This document shows positions 53,765-63,142 of a DNA stretch of 64,000 nt, piece after piece; within the stretch, counting starts at the first letter, position 1, and each line of letters opens with the position of its first letter. The stretch comes from Rahnella bonaserana (lineage in GTDB: Bacteria > Pseudomonadota > Gammaproteobacteria > Enterobacterales > Enterobacteriaceae): the NCBI RefSeq assembly GCF_019049675.1, contig NZ_JAFMOW010000065.1, positions 186,001 to 250,000 of the forward strand, written 5' to 3'. Both the position numbers and the translations under genes were made by a program. The notes below the pieces were generated by a model. It was not told where the DNA came from. It searched no databases and worked only from the letters and a program-made list of their open reading frames with translations.

Positions 53765-54829
53765 TCAGACCGTTTCGTTCAGGGATTCATCCGGCCAGAC
53801 GTGAACCACAGCTTTGACCAGCGTCGCCAGCGGTATCGCAAAGAATACCCCCCAGAACCCCCACAGCCCGCCGAAGACCACAACCGCCAGAATAATCACC
53901 AGCGGATGCAGGTTCACCGCCTCTGAGAACAACAGCGGCACAATCACATTGCCATCCAGCCCCTGAACGACCAGATACGCGACAATCAGTGTCCAGAAAT
54001 CAGCGCCGAGTCCCCACTGGAACATCGCCACAATCACCACCGGGATAGTCACCAGCATCGCGCCGATATACGGGATAAGCACTGATACGCCCACCAGCAC
54101 CGCCATCAGCAGCGAATAACGCATGTCCATCACCACAAATACCAGATAAGTGGCGACACCGACGATGATCATCTCCAGCACTTTACCGCGGATATAATTA
54201 GTAATTTGCTGATTCATCTCCACCCAAACCTGCCCTGCCAGCCCGCGATCGCGTGGCAGCACGCGACGCACGGCATTGAGCATTTGCTCTTTATCCTTAA
54301 GCAGGAAGAACACCATCATCGGCACCAGAATCAGGTAAATCGCCAGCGTCAGTAAACCCACCAGCGACGCCAGCGAATATTTCACCACCGACTCGCCCAG
54401 CCCGGACAATTTACTGCGCATGTTTTCGGCCATCATATCGATGATACCGGCATCGACCAGCGCCGGATAACGCTTGGGTAAGGTGGCCGCAAAATCGTAA
54501 AAACGGTTCAGCATGCTCGGTAAATCGGTCATCAGGTTCACGCCCTGTTGCCAGGTCACCGGCGCAATGACGAACATGCCGAGCAGTAAAATACCGGCGA
54601 AAATAATCAGCACGACGCTGACGGAGAGCGTGCGGGAAAGGCCGACATGTTGCAGACGAACGGTCGGCCATTCCAGTAAATACGCCAGAACAATCGCCAC
54701 CAGAAGCGGAGCAAGAATGCCATTAAGAAAATAAAGAATACAAAAACCCGCGACCAAAATGGCCAGCAGCGCAATGGCCTGGGGATCGGTAAAGCGACGG
54801 CGGTACCACTGTAACAACATGTCCAACAT
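53765..54829 (-). CDS. perM: AI-2E-family permease PerM
   Basis: Membrane protein of 354 residues with seven to eight predicted helices, a member of the AI-2E transporter superfamily. PerM of E. coli has no settled substrate. The opening MLDMLLQWYRRRFTDP, LVPMMVFFLLKDKEQM, and YIGAMLVTIPVVIV fit the family. The gene is divergent from bepA, with a 254-base intergenic region between. There is no clear ribosome site, but the first ATG fits E. coli PerM. Confidence 0.92.
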   Translation of the reverse strand: MLDMLLQWYRRRFTDPQAIALLAILVAGFCILYFLNGILAPLLVAIVLAYLLEWPTVRLQHVGLSRTLSVSVVLIIFAGILLLGMFVIAPVTWQQGVNLMTDLPSMLNRFYDFAATLPKRYPALVDAGIIDMMAENMRSKLSGLGESVVKYSLASLVGLLTLAIYLILVPMMVFFLLKDKEQMLNAVRRVLPRDRGLAGQVWVEMNQQITNYIRGKVLEMIIVGVATYLVFVVMDMRYSLLMAVLVGVSVLIPYIGAMLVTIPVVIVAMFQWGLGADFWTLIVAYLVVQGLDGNVIVPLLFSEAVNLHPLVIILAVVVFGGLWGFWGVFFAIPLATLVKAVVHVWPDESLNETV

Positions 54830-55083
54830 CAGATAACGCTCCTGTAGTTTCCTGTTCCGGCGGGTGTGCGCAGTTTGTTCCCTGCATGCTCAGACACAAG
54901 TAACTATCTAAAAAATTCGTTGTCATACAACTGTAGCTGCACAGTGTTTTAAACTCTCACGAGGATAGCTACTATAGAGACAGGCGCAAATAAAAGCGTC
55001 AGAAAATAATGGTCTGACTACCTGATCACGGAAGAAAGGCTCGCAATGCTCATCGGTATCGCAGTTCACTTATTGGGAAGCAA

Positions 55084-56619
55084 ATGTTTATGGTAATACG
55101 GTTGAAAAAAACGGTGATTGCTCTGTGTCTGGGCAGCCTGTTCGCTGGCGGTATTCTGCCGGCAGGCGCTGATGACAGCTCATTCTGGTCAACGCCCGTG
55201 AGCTCTGCCAAAACCAGTTCACCATTGGCTCCTCCGGTAAGCGATCAGTTGCCGGACATTGGCACTACTGCCGGCGGTACGCTGAGCATTAATCAGGAAC
55301 TGCAGATGGGCGATTTTTACGTCCGTCAGATGCGCGCCAGTACGCCGCTGATTAACGATCCACTGCTCAATCAGTACATTAACGAACTGGGCCAGAGGCT
55401 GGTAGCACACGCTTACTCCGTTCGTACCCCATTTCATTTCTTCATCGTCAATAACGATGAGCTGAACGCCTTTGCTTTCTTTGGCGGCAACGTGGTGATC
55501 CACTCTTCCCTGTTCCGCTATACCGAGAATGAGAGCCAGCTGGCTTCCGTTATGGCGCACGAAATTTCCCACGTGACCCAGCGCCATCTGGCGCGTGCGA
55601 TGGAAGATCAACAGCGCAACGCACCGCTCACCTGGGTGGGCGCATTAGGTTCTATCCTGCTGGCGATGGCCAGCCCTCAAATGGGCATGGCTGCGCTGAC
55701 CGGTACGCTGGCGGGAACGCAGCAAGGTATGATCAGCTTCACGCAAAGCAATGAACAGGAAGCGGACCGTATCGGCATTCAGGTATTACAACGTTCCGGT
55801 TTTGATCCGCAGGCCATGCCCGCCTTCCTGCAAAAACTGGCCGATCAGGCCAGCTACTCAACCCGTCCGCCTGAAATGCTGCTGACGCACCCCTTGCCGG
55901 ACAGCCGTCTGGCGGATATCCGTAACCGCGCGAACCAGATGCCGCACCTGATGGTGCAATCTTCACAAGATTACACGATGGCGAAAGTGCGCATATTGGG
56001 AATGTACGGTTCTGACAGTTTCCCGCTCAGCGATGACTATTTGCTGAAACTGAGCAACGGCAATATCCGCGAGCAGCTGGCGGCAAAATACGGCCATGCG
56101 CTGCAATTCTACAAAGCTAAAAAATACGATCAGGCACGCGCGATCCTTGATCCGTTGCTGGCACAAAATCCCGGCAACGAATGGTTGCTGGATTTAGCGA
56201 CCGATACCGATCTTGAAAGCAAACGCGCGCCGCAGGCTATCGCGCGTCTGGAGATGGCGGGTGCGGCGACCAGTTCAAATCCGGTACTTCAGCTCAATCT
56301 GGCCAACGCTTACCTTGAAGGGGCGAAACCGGCCAATGCCATGAAAATCCTCAACCGCTATACTTTCAACTATCCGGGTGATCCGAATGGCTGGGATCTG
56401 TTGTCTCAGGCGGCTGCGGCGCAGGGTTTGCGCGCGCAGGAACTGGCCGCCAGAGCGGAAAGCATGGCGTTAATTGGCCGTCTGGATCAGGCGATAGAAT
56501 TGCTGAGCAACGCCAGCGCATTACAAAAATTAGGCAGTCTGGAACAGGCTCGTTACGACGCACGCATCGATCAGCTTCGTCAGTTGCAGGGGCGATTCCG
56601 TCAGTATCAGAAAGGCTGA
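55084..56619 (+). CDS. bepA: Periplasmic outer-membrane quality-control protease BepA
   Basis: Periplasmic M48 metalloprotease/chaperone of 511 residues that helps fold or degrade LptD and other outer-membrane proteins. A signal peptide is followed by a linker longer than in E. coli BepA. HEISH is at residues 159-163 and the third zinc ligand is in NEQEADRIG. The C-terminal half carries TPR-like repeats (from about residue 330). GGGAAG lies before the ATG. In E. coli bepA is sigma-E controlled; I did not find a certain sigma-E promoter. Confidence 0.95.
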   Translation: MFMVIRLKKTVIALCLGSLFAGGILPAGADDSSFWSTPVSSAKTSSPLAPPVSDQLPDIGTTAGGTLSINQELQMGDFYVRQMRASTPLINDPLLNQYINELGQRLVAHAYSVRTPFHFFIVNNDELNAFAFFGGNVVIHSSLFRYTENESQLASVMAHEISHVTQRHLARAMEDQQRNAPLTWVGALGSILLAMASPQMGMAALTGTLAGTQQGMISFTQSNEQEADRIGIQVLQRSGFDPQAMPAFLQKLADQASYSTRPPEMLLTHPLPDSRLADIRNRANQMPHLMVQSSQDYTMAKVRILGMYGSDSFPLSDDYLLKLSNGNIREQLAAKYGHALQFYKAKKYDQARAILDPLLAQNPGNEWLLDLATDTDLESKRAPQAIARLEMAGAATSSNPVLQLNLANAYLEGAKPANAMKILNRYTFNYPGDPNGWDLLSQAAAAQGLRAQELAARAESMALIGRLDQAIELLSNASALQKLGSLEQARYDARIDQLRQLQGRFRQYQKG

Positions 56620-56646
56620 TTTCAGTGCCAGAATGGAGAAATTTTA

Positions 56647-57003
56647 ATGCCACATGATGTTGCGATTTACCACAATCCGGCTTGTTCAAAAAGCCGTGAG
56701 ACCCTGAAGTTACTGGAAGCAGAAGGCATTGAGCCGCAGGTGATTTTGTATCTGGAAACACAGCCGTCAGTGGATAAGCTGAAAGAACTGCTGGGACTGC
56801 TGGGCTTTAGCTCAGCGCGGGAACTGATGCGAAAAGGTGAGCAGATTTATAAGGATCTCAACCTGAAAGATAAAGACCTGAGCGAGGAACAGCTGTTACA
56901 GGCAATGGCCGATCATCCGCGGCTGATTGAACGTCCGATTGTGGTCGCCAACGGCAAAGCGCGTTTGGGCCGTCCGCCGGAACAGGTCAAAGAGATTTTA
57001 TAA
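56647..57003 (+). CDS. yfgD: ArsC-family protein YfgD
   Basis: The 118-residue arsenate reductase-like protein has the catalytic Cys in IYHNPACSKSRET, matching the CX3-S/R active-site loop, and the RPIV element (LIERPIVV) plus the C-terminal KARLGRPPEQV. The family uses glutaredoxin. Real arsenate activity is not established for YfgD. It is 27 bases after bepA, so the two are probably one operon. Confidence 0.92.
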   Translation: MPHDVAIYHNPACSKSRETLKLLEAEGIEPQVILYLETQPSVDKLKELLGLLGFSSARELMRKGEQIYKDLNLKDKDLSEEQLLQAMADHPRLIERPIVVANGKARLGRPPEQVKEIL

Positions 57004-57019
57004 CCCCCGCCAAAACATA

Positions 57020-57040
57020 CGGGTTCGGTTCACGAACCCG
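57020..57040. terminator. Inverted repeat between yfgD and hda
   Basis: CGGGTTCG and CGAACCCG form an 8-bp stem-loop between the convergent genes, without a clear T-run. Possible weak or rho-assisted terminator. Confidence 0.45.
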
Positions 57041-57068
57041 GCTGTCGCTTCCCATTACAGCCTCTCTG

Positions 57069-57770
57069 TCACAGCCCGAGAATTTCTTTCACGAACGGAA
57101 TGGTCAGTTTGCGCTGCGCGGTAATAGACGCGCGATCCAGCTGATCCAGCGTCATAAACAACGTACGCATTTCCCTGTCCAGACGTTTTAACAGGAAACG
57201 CCCCACGTCTTCCGGCAGTTCAAAACCGCGCAATTTAGCGCGCAGTTGCAACGCCTGAAGTTTTTCTTCGTCGGAAAGTGGCTGAAGTTTATAGATTTGC
57301 CCCCAGTCGAGACGGGAAGCCAGGTCCGGCAGGCTGAGATTCAGCTGACGCGGAGGACGATCGCCGGTAATAAACAAACGCGTGCGACCGGTTTCAAGAA
57401 TGCGGTTATAGAGATGGAAAACAGCGGCTTCCCATTCATCATCACCGGCAATGCCTTCGATATTATCAATACACACCAGCGCCAGATGTTCCATGCCGTC
57501 CAGAACTTCCGGCACGAAATAAGCCCGCTTGTCTAATGGCACATATCCCACCGCTTCGCCGCGCTGCGATAATTCAGCGCAAGCTGCGTGTAACAGATGG
57601 CTGCGGCCGCCGCCTTCGCGTGACCAGAAATAAATATAGGTGCCGTGTTCCTGATGCAATGCGCTCTGAATGGCAGATAGCAGAGAAGGGTTTTCCCCCG
57701 GATAAAAACTGGCAAAGGTTTCATCATCGGGTAGATAAAGTGGCAGGGAAAGCTGTGCCGGCGTATTCAG
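57069..57770 (-). CDS. hda: DnaA inactivator Hda, with a CTG start
   Basis: The 233-residue AAA+ protein works with the beta clamp to make DnaA hydrolyse its ATP after initiation (RIDA). The clamp-binding stretch AQLSLPLYL is at the N-terminus. Sensor-type residues are in [12 protein letters not shown] and [13 protein letters not shown], with the arginine-finger helix following. The N-terminus that matches E. coli ([21 protein letters not shown]) is reached only from a CTG codon at 57770, which has GAGG five bases upstream; E. coli hda is known to use CTG too. A TTG at 57785 is a poor alternative. Confidence 0.95.
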   Translation of the reverse strand: MNTPAQLSLPLYLPDDETFASFYPGENPSLLSAIQSALHQEHGTYIYFWSREGGGRSHLLHAACAELSQRGEAVGYVPLDKRAYFVPEVLDGMEHLALVCIDNIEGIAGDDEWEAAVFHLYNRILETGRTRLFITGDRPPRQLNLSLPDLASRLDWGQIYKLQPLSDEEKLQALQLRAKLRGFELPEDVGRFLLKRLDREMRTLFMTLDQLDRASITAQRKLTIPFVKEILGL

Positions 57771-57940
57771 AAGCACCTCAACCAAAGCGGCATGATGACC
57801 GCAGATGTTGTCACGTCAATAAAAAGAACTGTCGAATTCTAGCAAGGATCCGTCGTGAAATGAACTGTACCCGGTGCAACCGCTTGCGATCCGAGCACCT
57901 GACCGGCAAGCGGCTGCCTGACGGTCAGGAATGATCAGGG

Positions 57941-59233
57941 TCAGACTGGCGGATTTTCCCGCTCATCTTCCACGTCAATGATCTGTTCTTCGCCGCGGAA
58001 AATCTCGATCACTTTGAACAGCAGGCTCAGGAAGATGCCGACGATCGTCGCCAGCGCCATGCCTTTCAGCTCAGCAGCACCGATGTGGATCTTCGCGCCG
58101 CTGACGCCGATGATCAGGATCACTGCAGTCAGGATCAGGTTCTGCGCTTTGTTGTAATCTACTTTAGATTCAATCAGCACGCGGATCCCCGAAGCGCCAA
58201 TCACACCGTAAAGCAGCAACGAAACGCCGCCCATCACCGGCACCGGCACTGCCTGAATGGCCGCCGCCAGTTTACCGATACAGGAAAGCAGAATCGCCAG
58301 AATCGCCGCGCCGCCGATAACCCAGGTGCTGTAAACCTTGGTGATCGCCATGACGCCGATGTTTTCACCGTACGTGGTGTTTGGCGTCGAGCCGAAGAAA
58401 CCGGATAACACCGTCGACAGACCATTGGCCAGCATCGAACGGTGCAGACCCGGATCACGCAGCAAATCTTTCTTCACGATGTTTGCCGTCACGACCAGAT
58501 GCCCGACATGCTCGGCAATGACTACCAGCGCCGCAGGCAGGATGGTGAGGATGGCCACCCATTCAAAACGCGGCGTATAGAAGGTTGGCAGCGCGAACCA
58601 GTGGGCATTTTCGATCGTGGAGACATCCACCACGCCCATGAAGAACGAAAGTGCATAACCCACCAGCACACCAATCAGAATCGGGATAATCGCCAGGAAA
58701 CCGCGGAAAAGTACGGAACCCAGAATCGTCACCGACAGCGTAACCAGAGAAATAGTGATGGTGGTGGAATCCACCGGCGCCCCCTCGGCAGGCAATAATC
58801 CAGCCATATTCGCCGCGACACCGGCAAGTTCAAGCCCGATGACGGCCACGATTGCACCCATCGCCGCTGGCGGGAACATCACGTTAATCCAGCCAATCCC
58901 GGCTTTCTTAACAATCAGCGCCACCAGACAAAACAGTAAACCACAGGCAATAAATCCGCCCAGCGCCACTTCATACCCCATCGGCAACAGCAACAGCACC
59001 GGTGAAATAAACGCGAAGCTCGAGCCGAGATACGCCGGTATCTTCCCTTTACAGACAAATAAATACAGCAAAGTCCCTATGCCATTGAACAGCAGCACCG
59101 TCGCCGGGTTTATCTTAAACAGAATGGGAACCAGAACGGTGGCACCAAACATGGCAAACAGATGCTGGAAACTCAGGGGGATCGTCTGCAGCAATGGCGG
59201 ACGTTCGCTTACCCCGATGACACGACGGGTCAT
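57941..59233 (-). CDS. uraA: Uracil/proton symporter UraA
   Basis: The 430-residue nucleobase transporter of the NCS2 family has 14 helices. The family motifs are SSFAFISPV near TM3, GLELAGVA in TM5, HVGHLVVTANIV with the substrate-binding Glu/His, and STPNTTYGENIGVMA in TM10. It takes up uracil, which Upp then converts to UMP. It follows upp by about 95 bases with a hairpin between, so it shares the operon but at reduced level. Confidence 0.97.
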   Translation of the reverse strand: MTRRVIGVSERPPLLQTIPLSFQHLFAMFGATVLVPILFKINPATVLLFNGIGTLLYLFVCKGKIPAYLGSSFAFISPVLLLLPMGYEVALGGFIACGLLFCLVALIVKKAGIGWINVMFPPAAMGAIVAVIGLELAGVAANMAGLLPAEGAPVDSTTITISLVTLSVTILGSVLFRGFLAIIPILIGVLVGYALSFFMGVVDVSTIENAHWFALPTFYTPRFEWVAILTILPAALVVIAEHVGHLVVTANIVKKDLLRDPGLHRSMLANGLSTVLSGFFGSTPNTTYGENIGVMAITKVYSTWVIGGAAILAILLSCIGKLAAAIQAVPVPVMGGVSLLLYGVIGASGIRVLIESKVDYNKAQNLILTAVILIIGVSGAKIHIGAAELKGMALATIVGIFLSLLFKVIEIFRGEEQIIDVEDERENPPV

Positions 59234-59292
59234 GAATGTGATCCTCTCAATGGTGTGATGTTGTGTTGTGTATGACGTGCAAAAAAAATTCC

Positions 59293-59320
59293 AAAAAAAA
59301 GCCGACTCATTAGTCGGCTA
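59293..59320 (-). terminator. Terminator/attenuator between upp and uraA
   Basis: Read on the minus strand, AGCCGACT-AATG-AGTCGGCT is followed by eight T residues. It would reduce uraA expression relative to upp. Confidence 0.85.
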
Positions 59321-59329
59321 AACGCTTAT

Positions 59330-59956
59330 TTATTTCGTACCAAATATCTTGTCGCCCGCATCGCCGAGCCCCGGGATGATGTAGCCTTTCTCGTTGAGTC
59401 CCTGATCGACCGAGGCGGTGTACAGCTCAACATCCGGGTGCGCAGCTTCGAGAGCAGCGATGCCTTCCGGTGCAGCAACCAGCACCAGCACTTTAATGCT
59501 CTGACAGCCGGCTTTTTTCAGCAGGTCGATGGTGGCAATCATAGACCCCCCGGTGGCCAGCATCGGGTCAACGACCAGCGCCAGACGTTCTTCGATGTTA
59601 GAAACCAGCTTCTGGAAATACGGCACAGGTTTCAGGGTTTCTTCATCACGGTACACGCCGACGACGCTGATACGCGCGCTCGGCACGTGTTCCAGTACGC
59701 CTTCCATCATGCCCAGACCGGCACGCAGGATTGGCACGACAGTAATTTTCTTACCTTTGATCTGATCGATTTCCACCGGGCCATTCCAGCCTTCGATGGT
59801 CACTTTTTCAGTTTCTAAATCGGCAGTCGCTTCATACGTCAGCAGACTTCCCACCTCAGAAGCCAGTTCGCGAAAACGTTTCGTGCTGATGTCGTTTTCA
59901 CGCATCAGGCCCAGCTTGTGTTTCACCAGCGGGTGTTTCACCTCGACGATCTTCAT
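59330..59956 (-). CDS. upp: Uracil phosphoribosyltransferase Upp
   Basis: The 208-residue enzyme converts uracil and PRPP to UMP in pyrimidine salvage. The PRPP site is [10 protein letters not shown], and the uracil-binding C-terminal segment is [27 protein letters not shown]. The start [19 protein letters not shown] is standard. AGGAG precedes the ATG. It is divergent from purMN, as in E. coli. Confidence 0.98.
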   Translation of the reverse strand: MKIVEVKHPLVKHKLGLMRENDISTKRFRELASEVGSLLTYEATADLETEKVTIEGWNGPVEIDQIKGKKITVVPILRAGLGMMEGVLEHVPSARISVVGVYRDEETLKPVPYFQKLVSNIEERLALVVDPMLATGGSMIATIDLLKKAGCQSIKVLVLVAAPEGIAALEAAHPDVELYTASVDQGLNEKGYIIPGLGDAGDKIFGTK

Positions 59957-60069
59957 TATTTATTCTCCTAAGGTGGTTGAGCTGCAAAAAAAAATCGCGA
60001 GATTATAACGCCATTTTTTTTGAACGCCATACCAATTAGCCTGATCCAAATCAACTTATCCTTCTTCAT

Positions 60070-60180
60070 TGAAGCCGCAGCTGCGTTAGCGGCTCTCTCT
60101 GACCCGAATCACTGACTCAAGTCAGCTCATCGGAATTCGCTCGTTTGCTGCCTTGCTGTAACTCCAGTGACTTCGGCTAA
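60070..60180. repeat. Candidate dispersed intergenic repeat between upp and purM
   Basis: The block contains GCCGC...GCGGC and CTGACT-CA-AGTCAG stems, and its ends carry complementary GAAGCCG and CGGCT. Its style resembles an intergenic repeat seen in Serratia/Yersinia-type genomes, recalled rather than searched. It is distinct from the surrounding AT-rich promoter DNA (59957-60069, 60181-60223). Confidence 0.4.
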
Positions 60181-60223
60181 GTGTTGTATCTTTAAGTATA
60201 GATAGTGACTCTGAATAAGGCGC

Positions 60224-60239
60224 TCGCAAACGTTTGCTT
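60224..60239 (+). promoter_or_regulatory. PurR operator of purMN
   Basis: The core GCAAACGTTTGC is a perfect palindrome, and 14 of 16 bases match ACGCAAACGTTTGCGT. It is 66 bases before the purM start, the expected site of purine repression. Confidence 0.88.
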
Positions 60240-60304
60240 CCACTGTTAGAATTGCCCCGCTTTATTCTTCAACCACCAACCCAAACCGCCGTGGGGACTT
60301 CGCA

Positions 60305-61342
60305 GTGACCGACAAAACCTCTCTCAGCTATAAAGACGCAGGCGTAGATATCGATGCCGGTAACGCATTGGTAGATCGCATTAAAGGTGTAGTAAAACAG
60401 ACCCGTCGCCCGGAAGTTATGGGTGGATTAGGGGGTTTTGGTGCTCTCTGCGCGCTGCCGCAAAAATATCGTGAACCCGTGCTGGTTTCGGGTACCGACG
60501 GCGTTGGCACCAAGCTGCGTCTGGCGATGGATTTAAAACGCCACGATACTATCGGTATCGACCTGGTCGCGATGTGCGTCAACGATTTGATCGTTCAGGG
60601 CGCTGAACCCCTGTTCTTCCTCGACTATTACGCCACCGGTAAACTGGACGTCGATATCGCCGCCAGTGTGATCACAGGTATTGCAGAAGGCTGTAAACAG
60701 TCTGGCTGCGCGCTGGTCGGTGGCGAAACCGCTGAAATGCCGGGCATGTACCACGGCGAAGATTACGACGTCGCCGGATTCTGTGTTGGCGTCGTGGAAA
60801 AATCAGAAATTATCGACGGCAGCAAAGTGGCTGACGGCGATGTGCTGATCGGCCTCGCCGCCAGTGGTCCGCACTCTAACGGTTACTCTCTGGTGCGCAA
60901 AATTCTGGAAGTCAGCAAAACTGATCCGGAAACCACCGTTCTGGCAGGCAAACCGCTGGCCGATCACCTGCTGGCACCGACCAAAATTTATGTGAAGTCG
61001 ATCCTCAATCTGATCGAAAACGTGGAAGTTCACGGCATCGTTCACCTGACGGGTGGCGGCTTCTGGGAAAACATTCCGCGCGTACTGCCGGATAACACCC
61101 AGGTCATCATCGAAGAAGCCAGCTGGCAATGGCCGGATGTCTTCACCTGGTTGCAAACTACCGGTAACGTCAGCCGTCACGAAATGTATCGCACCTTCAA
61201 CTGTGGCGTGGGCATGGTTGTCGCACTTCCGGCGCAGCTCGCCGATCAGGCGATTGCGCTGCTGAATGACAAGGGTGAAAAAGCGTGGAAAATTGGCTAT
61301 GTTAAGGCCTCTGACTCCGCTGAGCGCGTCGTTATCGAGTAA
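60305..61342 (+). CDS. purM: AIR synthetase PurM
   Basis: Purine-pathway enzyme of 345 residues that closes formylglycinamidine ribonucleotide to aminoimidazole ribonucleotide with ATP. The start is GTG ([20 protein letters not shown]) with GGGG upstream. The signature segments [39 protein letters not shown], and [13 protein letters not shown] are present. It heads the purMN operon under PurR control. Confidence 0.98.
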   Translation: MTDKTSLSYKDAGVDIDAGNALVDRIKGVVKQTRRPEVMGGLGGFGALCALPQKYREPVLVSGTDGVGTKLRLAMDLKRHDTIGIDLVAMCVNDLIVQGAEPLFFLDYYATGKLDVDIAASVITGIAEGCKQSGCALVGGETAEMPGMYHGEDYDVAGFCVGVVEKSEIIDGSKVADGDVLIGLAASGPHSNGYSLVRKILEVSKTDPETTVLAGKPLADHLLAPTKIYVKSILNLIENVEVHGIVHLTGGGFWENIPRVLPDNTQVIIEEASWQWPDVFTWLQTTGNVSRHEMYRTFNCGVGMVVALPAQLADQAIALLNDKGEKAWKIGYVKASDSAERVVIE

Positions 61343-61387
61343 TCAGACGTCAGGTCACTCTATTCACTGAAGACGGCAGGTTGGGAT

Positions 61388-62026
61388 ATGAAAAGGATTG
61401 TGGTTCTGGTATCGGGCGAGGGAAGCAACTTACAGGCCCTGATCGATGCCTGCCAGCAGGGACGAATCAACGCAAAAATCAGTGCAGTCTTCAGTAACAA
61501 AATCGCTGCATACGGGCTTGAAAGAGCCCGTTTAGCCGATATTCCGGCGCACACGCTGGATGTAAAAGCTTACGAAGACCGCACAGCTTTTGACGAAGCG
61601 TTGGCTGATGCTATTGAGACTTTCAGGCCGGATCTGGTGGTACTCGCCGGTTATATGCGGATCCTGAGCGCCGAATTCGTTCAGCGCTTTGCAGGGCGTA
61701 TGATCAACATCCACCCTTCTCTGTTGCCGAAATATCCGGGGCTGCATACTCATCGTCAGGCGATTGAAAATCAGGATGCTGAACACGGCACCTCGGTGCA
61801 TTTTGTCACTGAACAGCTCGACGGCGGCCCGGTAATTTTACAGGCCAAGGTGCCGGTTTTTGCTGAAGATACGCAAGACGAGTTGATTGCCCGCGTGCAA
61901 ACGCAGGAACACAGCATTTATCCGCTGGTGGTCAGCTGGTTTGTTGACGGACGTTTATCACTGCAAAACGGTCAGGCATTTCTGGACAACAAACCGCTTT
62001 CTGAACGTGGATACGCAGAAGATTAA
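61388..62026 (+). CDS. purN: GAR formyltransferase PurN
   Basis: The 212-residue enzyme transfers a formyl group from 10-formyltetrahydrofolate to GAR in purine synthesis. The start VVLVSGEGSNLQALID binds the phosphate. The catalytic Asn-His-Asp set is seen in INIHPSLLPKYPG and VTEQLDGGPV, and LAGYMRILS forms the folate pocket. It lies 45 bases after purM in the same operon and ends at a terminator. Confidence 0.98.
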   Translation: MKRIVVLVSGEGSNLQALIDACQQGRINAKISAVFSNKIAAYGLERARLADIPAHTLDVKAYEDRTAFDEALADAIETFRPDLVVLAGYMRILSAEFVQRFAGRMINIHPSLLPKYPGLHTHRQAIENQDAEHGTSVHFVTEQLDGGPVILQAKVPVFAEDTQDELIARVQTQEHSIYPLVVSWFVDGRLSLQNGQAFLDNKPLSERGYAED

Positions 62027-62053
62027 TCTGCCCAGGCATCACGATTTCACTAT

Positions 62054-62079
62054 AAACCGGCCACGTGCCGGTTTTTTAT
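62054..62079 (+). terminator. Terminator after purN
   Basis: AACCGGC and GCCGGTT form a 7-bp stem followed by a TTTTTATTTT tract. Confidence 0.88.
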
Positions 62080-62089
62080 TTTCCACCAT

Positions 62090-62246
62090 TTGACATTTGT
62101 TTACATTTCACCCGATATAATGCACATCCCGGCGCACGTTTAAACGTCGTTTGTGCGCCGACCTTCATCTGAAACACGGTTGTTTCAGACCTCATATTTA
62201 CGAAGGTTACCCTCATAAAACGGCTTTTATAGTTGAGGAACACCCC
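62090..62246 (+). promoter_or_regulatory. speG promoter and multi-hairpin leader
   Basis: TTGACA and GATATAAT form a promoter with an 18-20 base spacer. About 130 bases of leader then form four helices: GGCGCAC/GTGCGCC (62131-62159), an outer ACCTTC/GAAGGT (62161-62207) enclosing CTGAAAC/GTTTCAG (62169-62188), and CCTCATAAAA paired to TTTTA and TGAGG (62211-62238). The last covers the speG ribosome site GAGG. A second CCTCA at 62190-62194 could pair there instead. Confidence 0.6.
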
Positions 62247-62822
62247 ATGTTTAGCCATAACAGCGTCAGATTACGTCCACTGGAAAAGGACGACCTGTCG
62301 TTTGTTCACCGTCTTGATAATAACGCCAGCATCATGCGTTACTGGTTTGAAGAACCTTACGAGGCTTTCGTCGAACTGACCGACTTGTATCACAAACACA
62401 TCCACGACCAGAGCGAACGCCGCTTCATTATAGAATTCGAAAGCGGACCGGTTGGCTTAGTGGAGCTGGTGGAAATTAATCATATTCACCGCCGCGCGGA
62501 ATTTCAGATAATCATTGACCCGCAACATCAGGGCAAAGGCTTTGCCGGTGATGCCGTGCGCCTGGCGATGGATTATGCCTTCTCGGTTCTGAACCTCTAC
62601 AAACTGTATTTAATCGTGGATAAAGAAAATAAAAAGGCGATCCACATCTACAGCAAATTAGGGTTTGAGCTCGAAGGTGAACTGAAGCAGGAATTCTTTG
62701 TGAACGGTGAATACCGCAGCGCCATCCGCATGTGTATTTTCCAGCCGCAATTCCTGGCGAAGTACAAAACCAAACCGGTTCAGGTCAAACCTGAATCACT
62801 GATTGGCGCCAGCGCGGTTTAA
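62247..62822 (+). CDS. speG: Spermidine N1-acetyltransferase SpeG
   Basis: The 191-residue GNAT enzyme acetylates spermidine and spermine to relieve polyamine excess; relatives are dodecamers with an allosteric polyamine site. It matches E. coli Spe[52 protein letters not shown] in the allosteric loop region, and [17 protein letters not shown] as the acetyl-CoA loop. I chose the ATG at 62247 with GAGG 8 bases upstream. The in-frame extension to 62151 is leader. A long C-terminal tail varies between species. Confidence 0.95.
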   Translation: MFSHNSVRLRPLEKDDLSFVHRLDNNASIMRYWFEEPYEAFVELTDLYHKHIHDQSERRFIIEFESGPVGLVELVEINHIHRRAEFQIIIDPQHQGKGFAGDAVRLAMDYAFSVLNLYKLYLIVDKENKKAIHIYSKLGFELEGELKQEFFVNGEYRSAIRMCIFQPQFLAKYKTKPVQVKPESLIGASAV

Positions 62823-62852
62823 TTTAGCCACCGGTTAAAATCATGCAATAAA

Positions 62853-62900
62853 TTACCGGTGAGGGGAGAAGAACTCCTTCACCGGTAAGACTTTTCCCTC
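62853..62900 (+). terminator. Terminator after speG
   Basis: TTACCGGTGA and TCACCGGTAA form a 10-bp stem with further GGGAG/CTCC pairing in the loop. It is followed by TTTTC and then CCTTTTTC. Confidence 0.88.
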
Positions 62901-63142
62901 CTTTTTCTCGCATTTATTCCGCTGATACAAACTCTCCTGAAATCATCCCCAGTTATGTTGGACTTTCCTGTCAATCTTTCGCAATATTGATAGTAGACAC
63001 TAGGCCCCTCTCACTGACGGCTTCCTGTTGGGCTGACCTGAAAAAAGCCCGTAACACGAAGAATATGTTGAGCTAAATTGCGGTGTTTTCAGGCAAGTTT
63101 GCCTGTATGGGCCAGGTTGCAAGCTAAATGAACGGAGTGAAA
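62901..63142 (+). other. Intergenic region upstream of ppk
   Basis: This region presumably holds the ppk promoter. A CAGGCAAGTTTGCCTG inverted repeat (CAGGCAA/TTGCCTG, near 63091-63106) is visible. I could not identify a convincing Pho box. No gene is seen. Confidence 0.5.

Noticed and set aside
62151-62246. In-frame upstream extension of speG
   Set aside because: It would start within the leader hairpins without a ribosome site. Homologues begin at the ATG at 62247.
62901-63142. Pho box controlling ppk
   Set aside because: No pair of CTGTCAT-like repeats with correct spacing was found.
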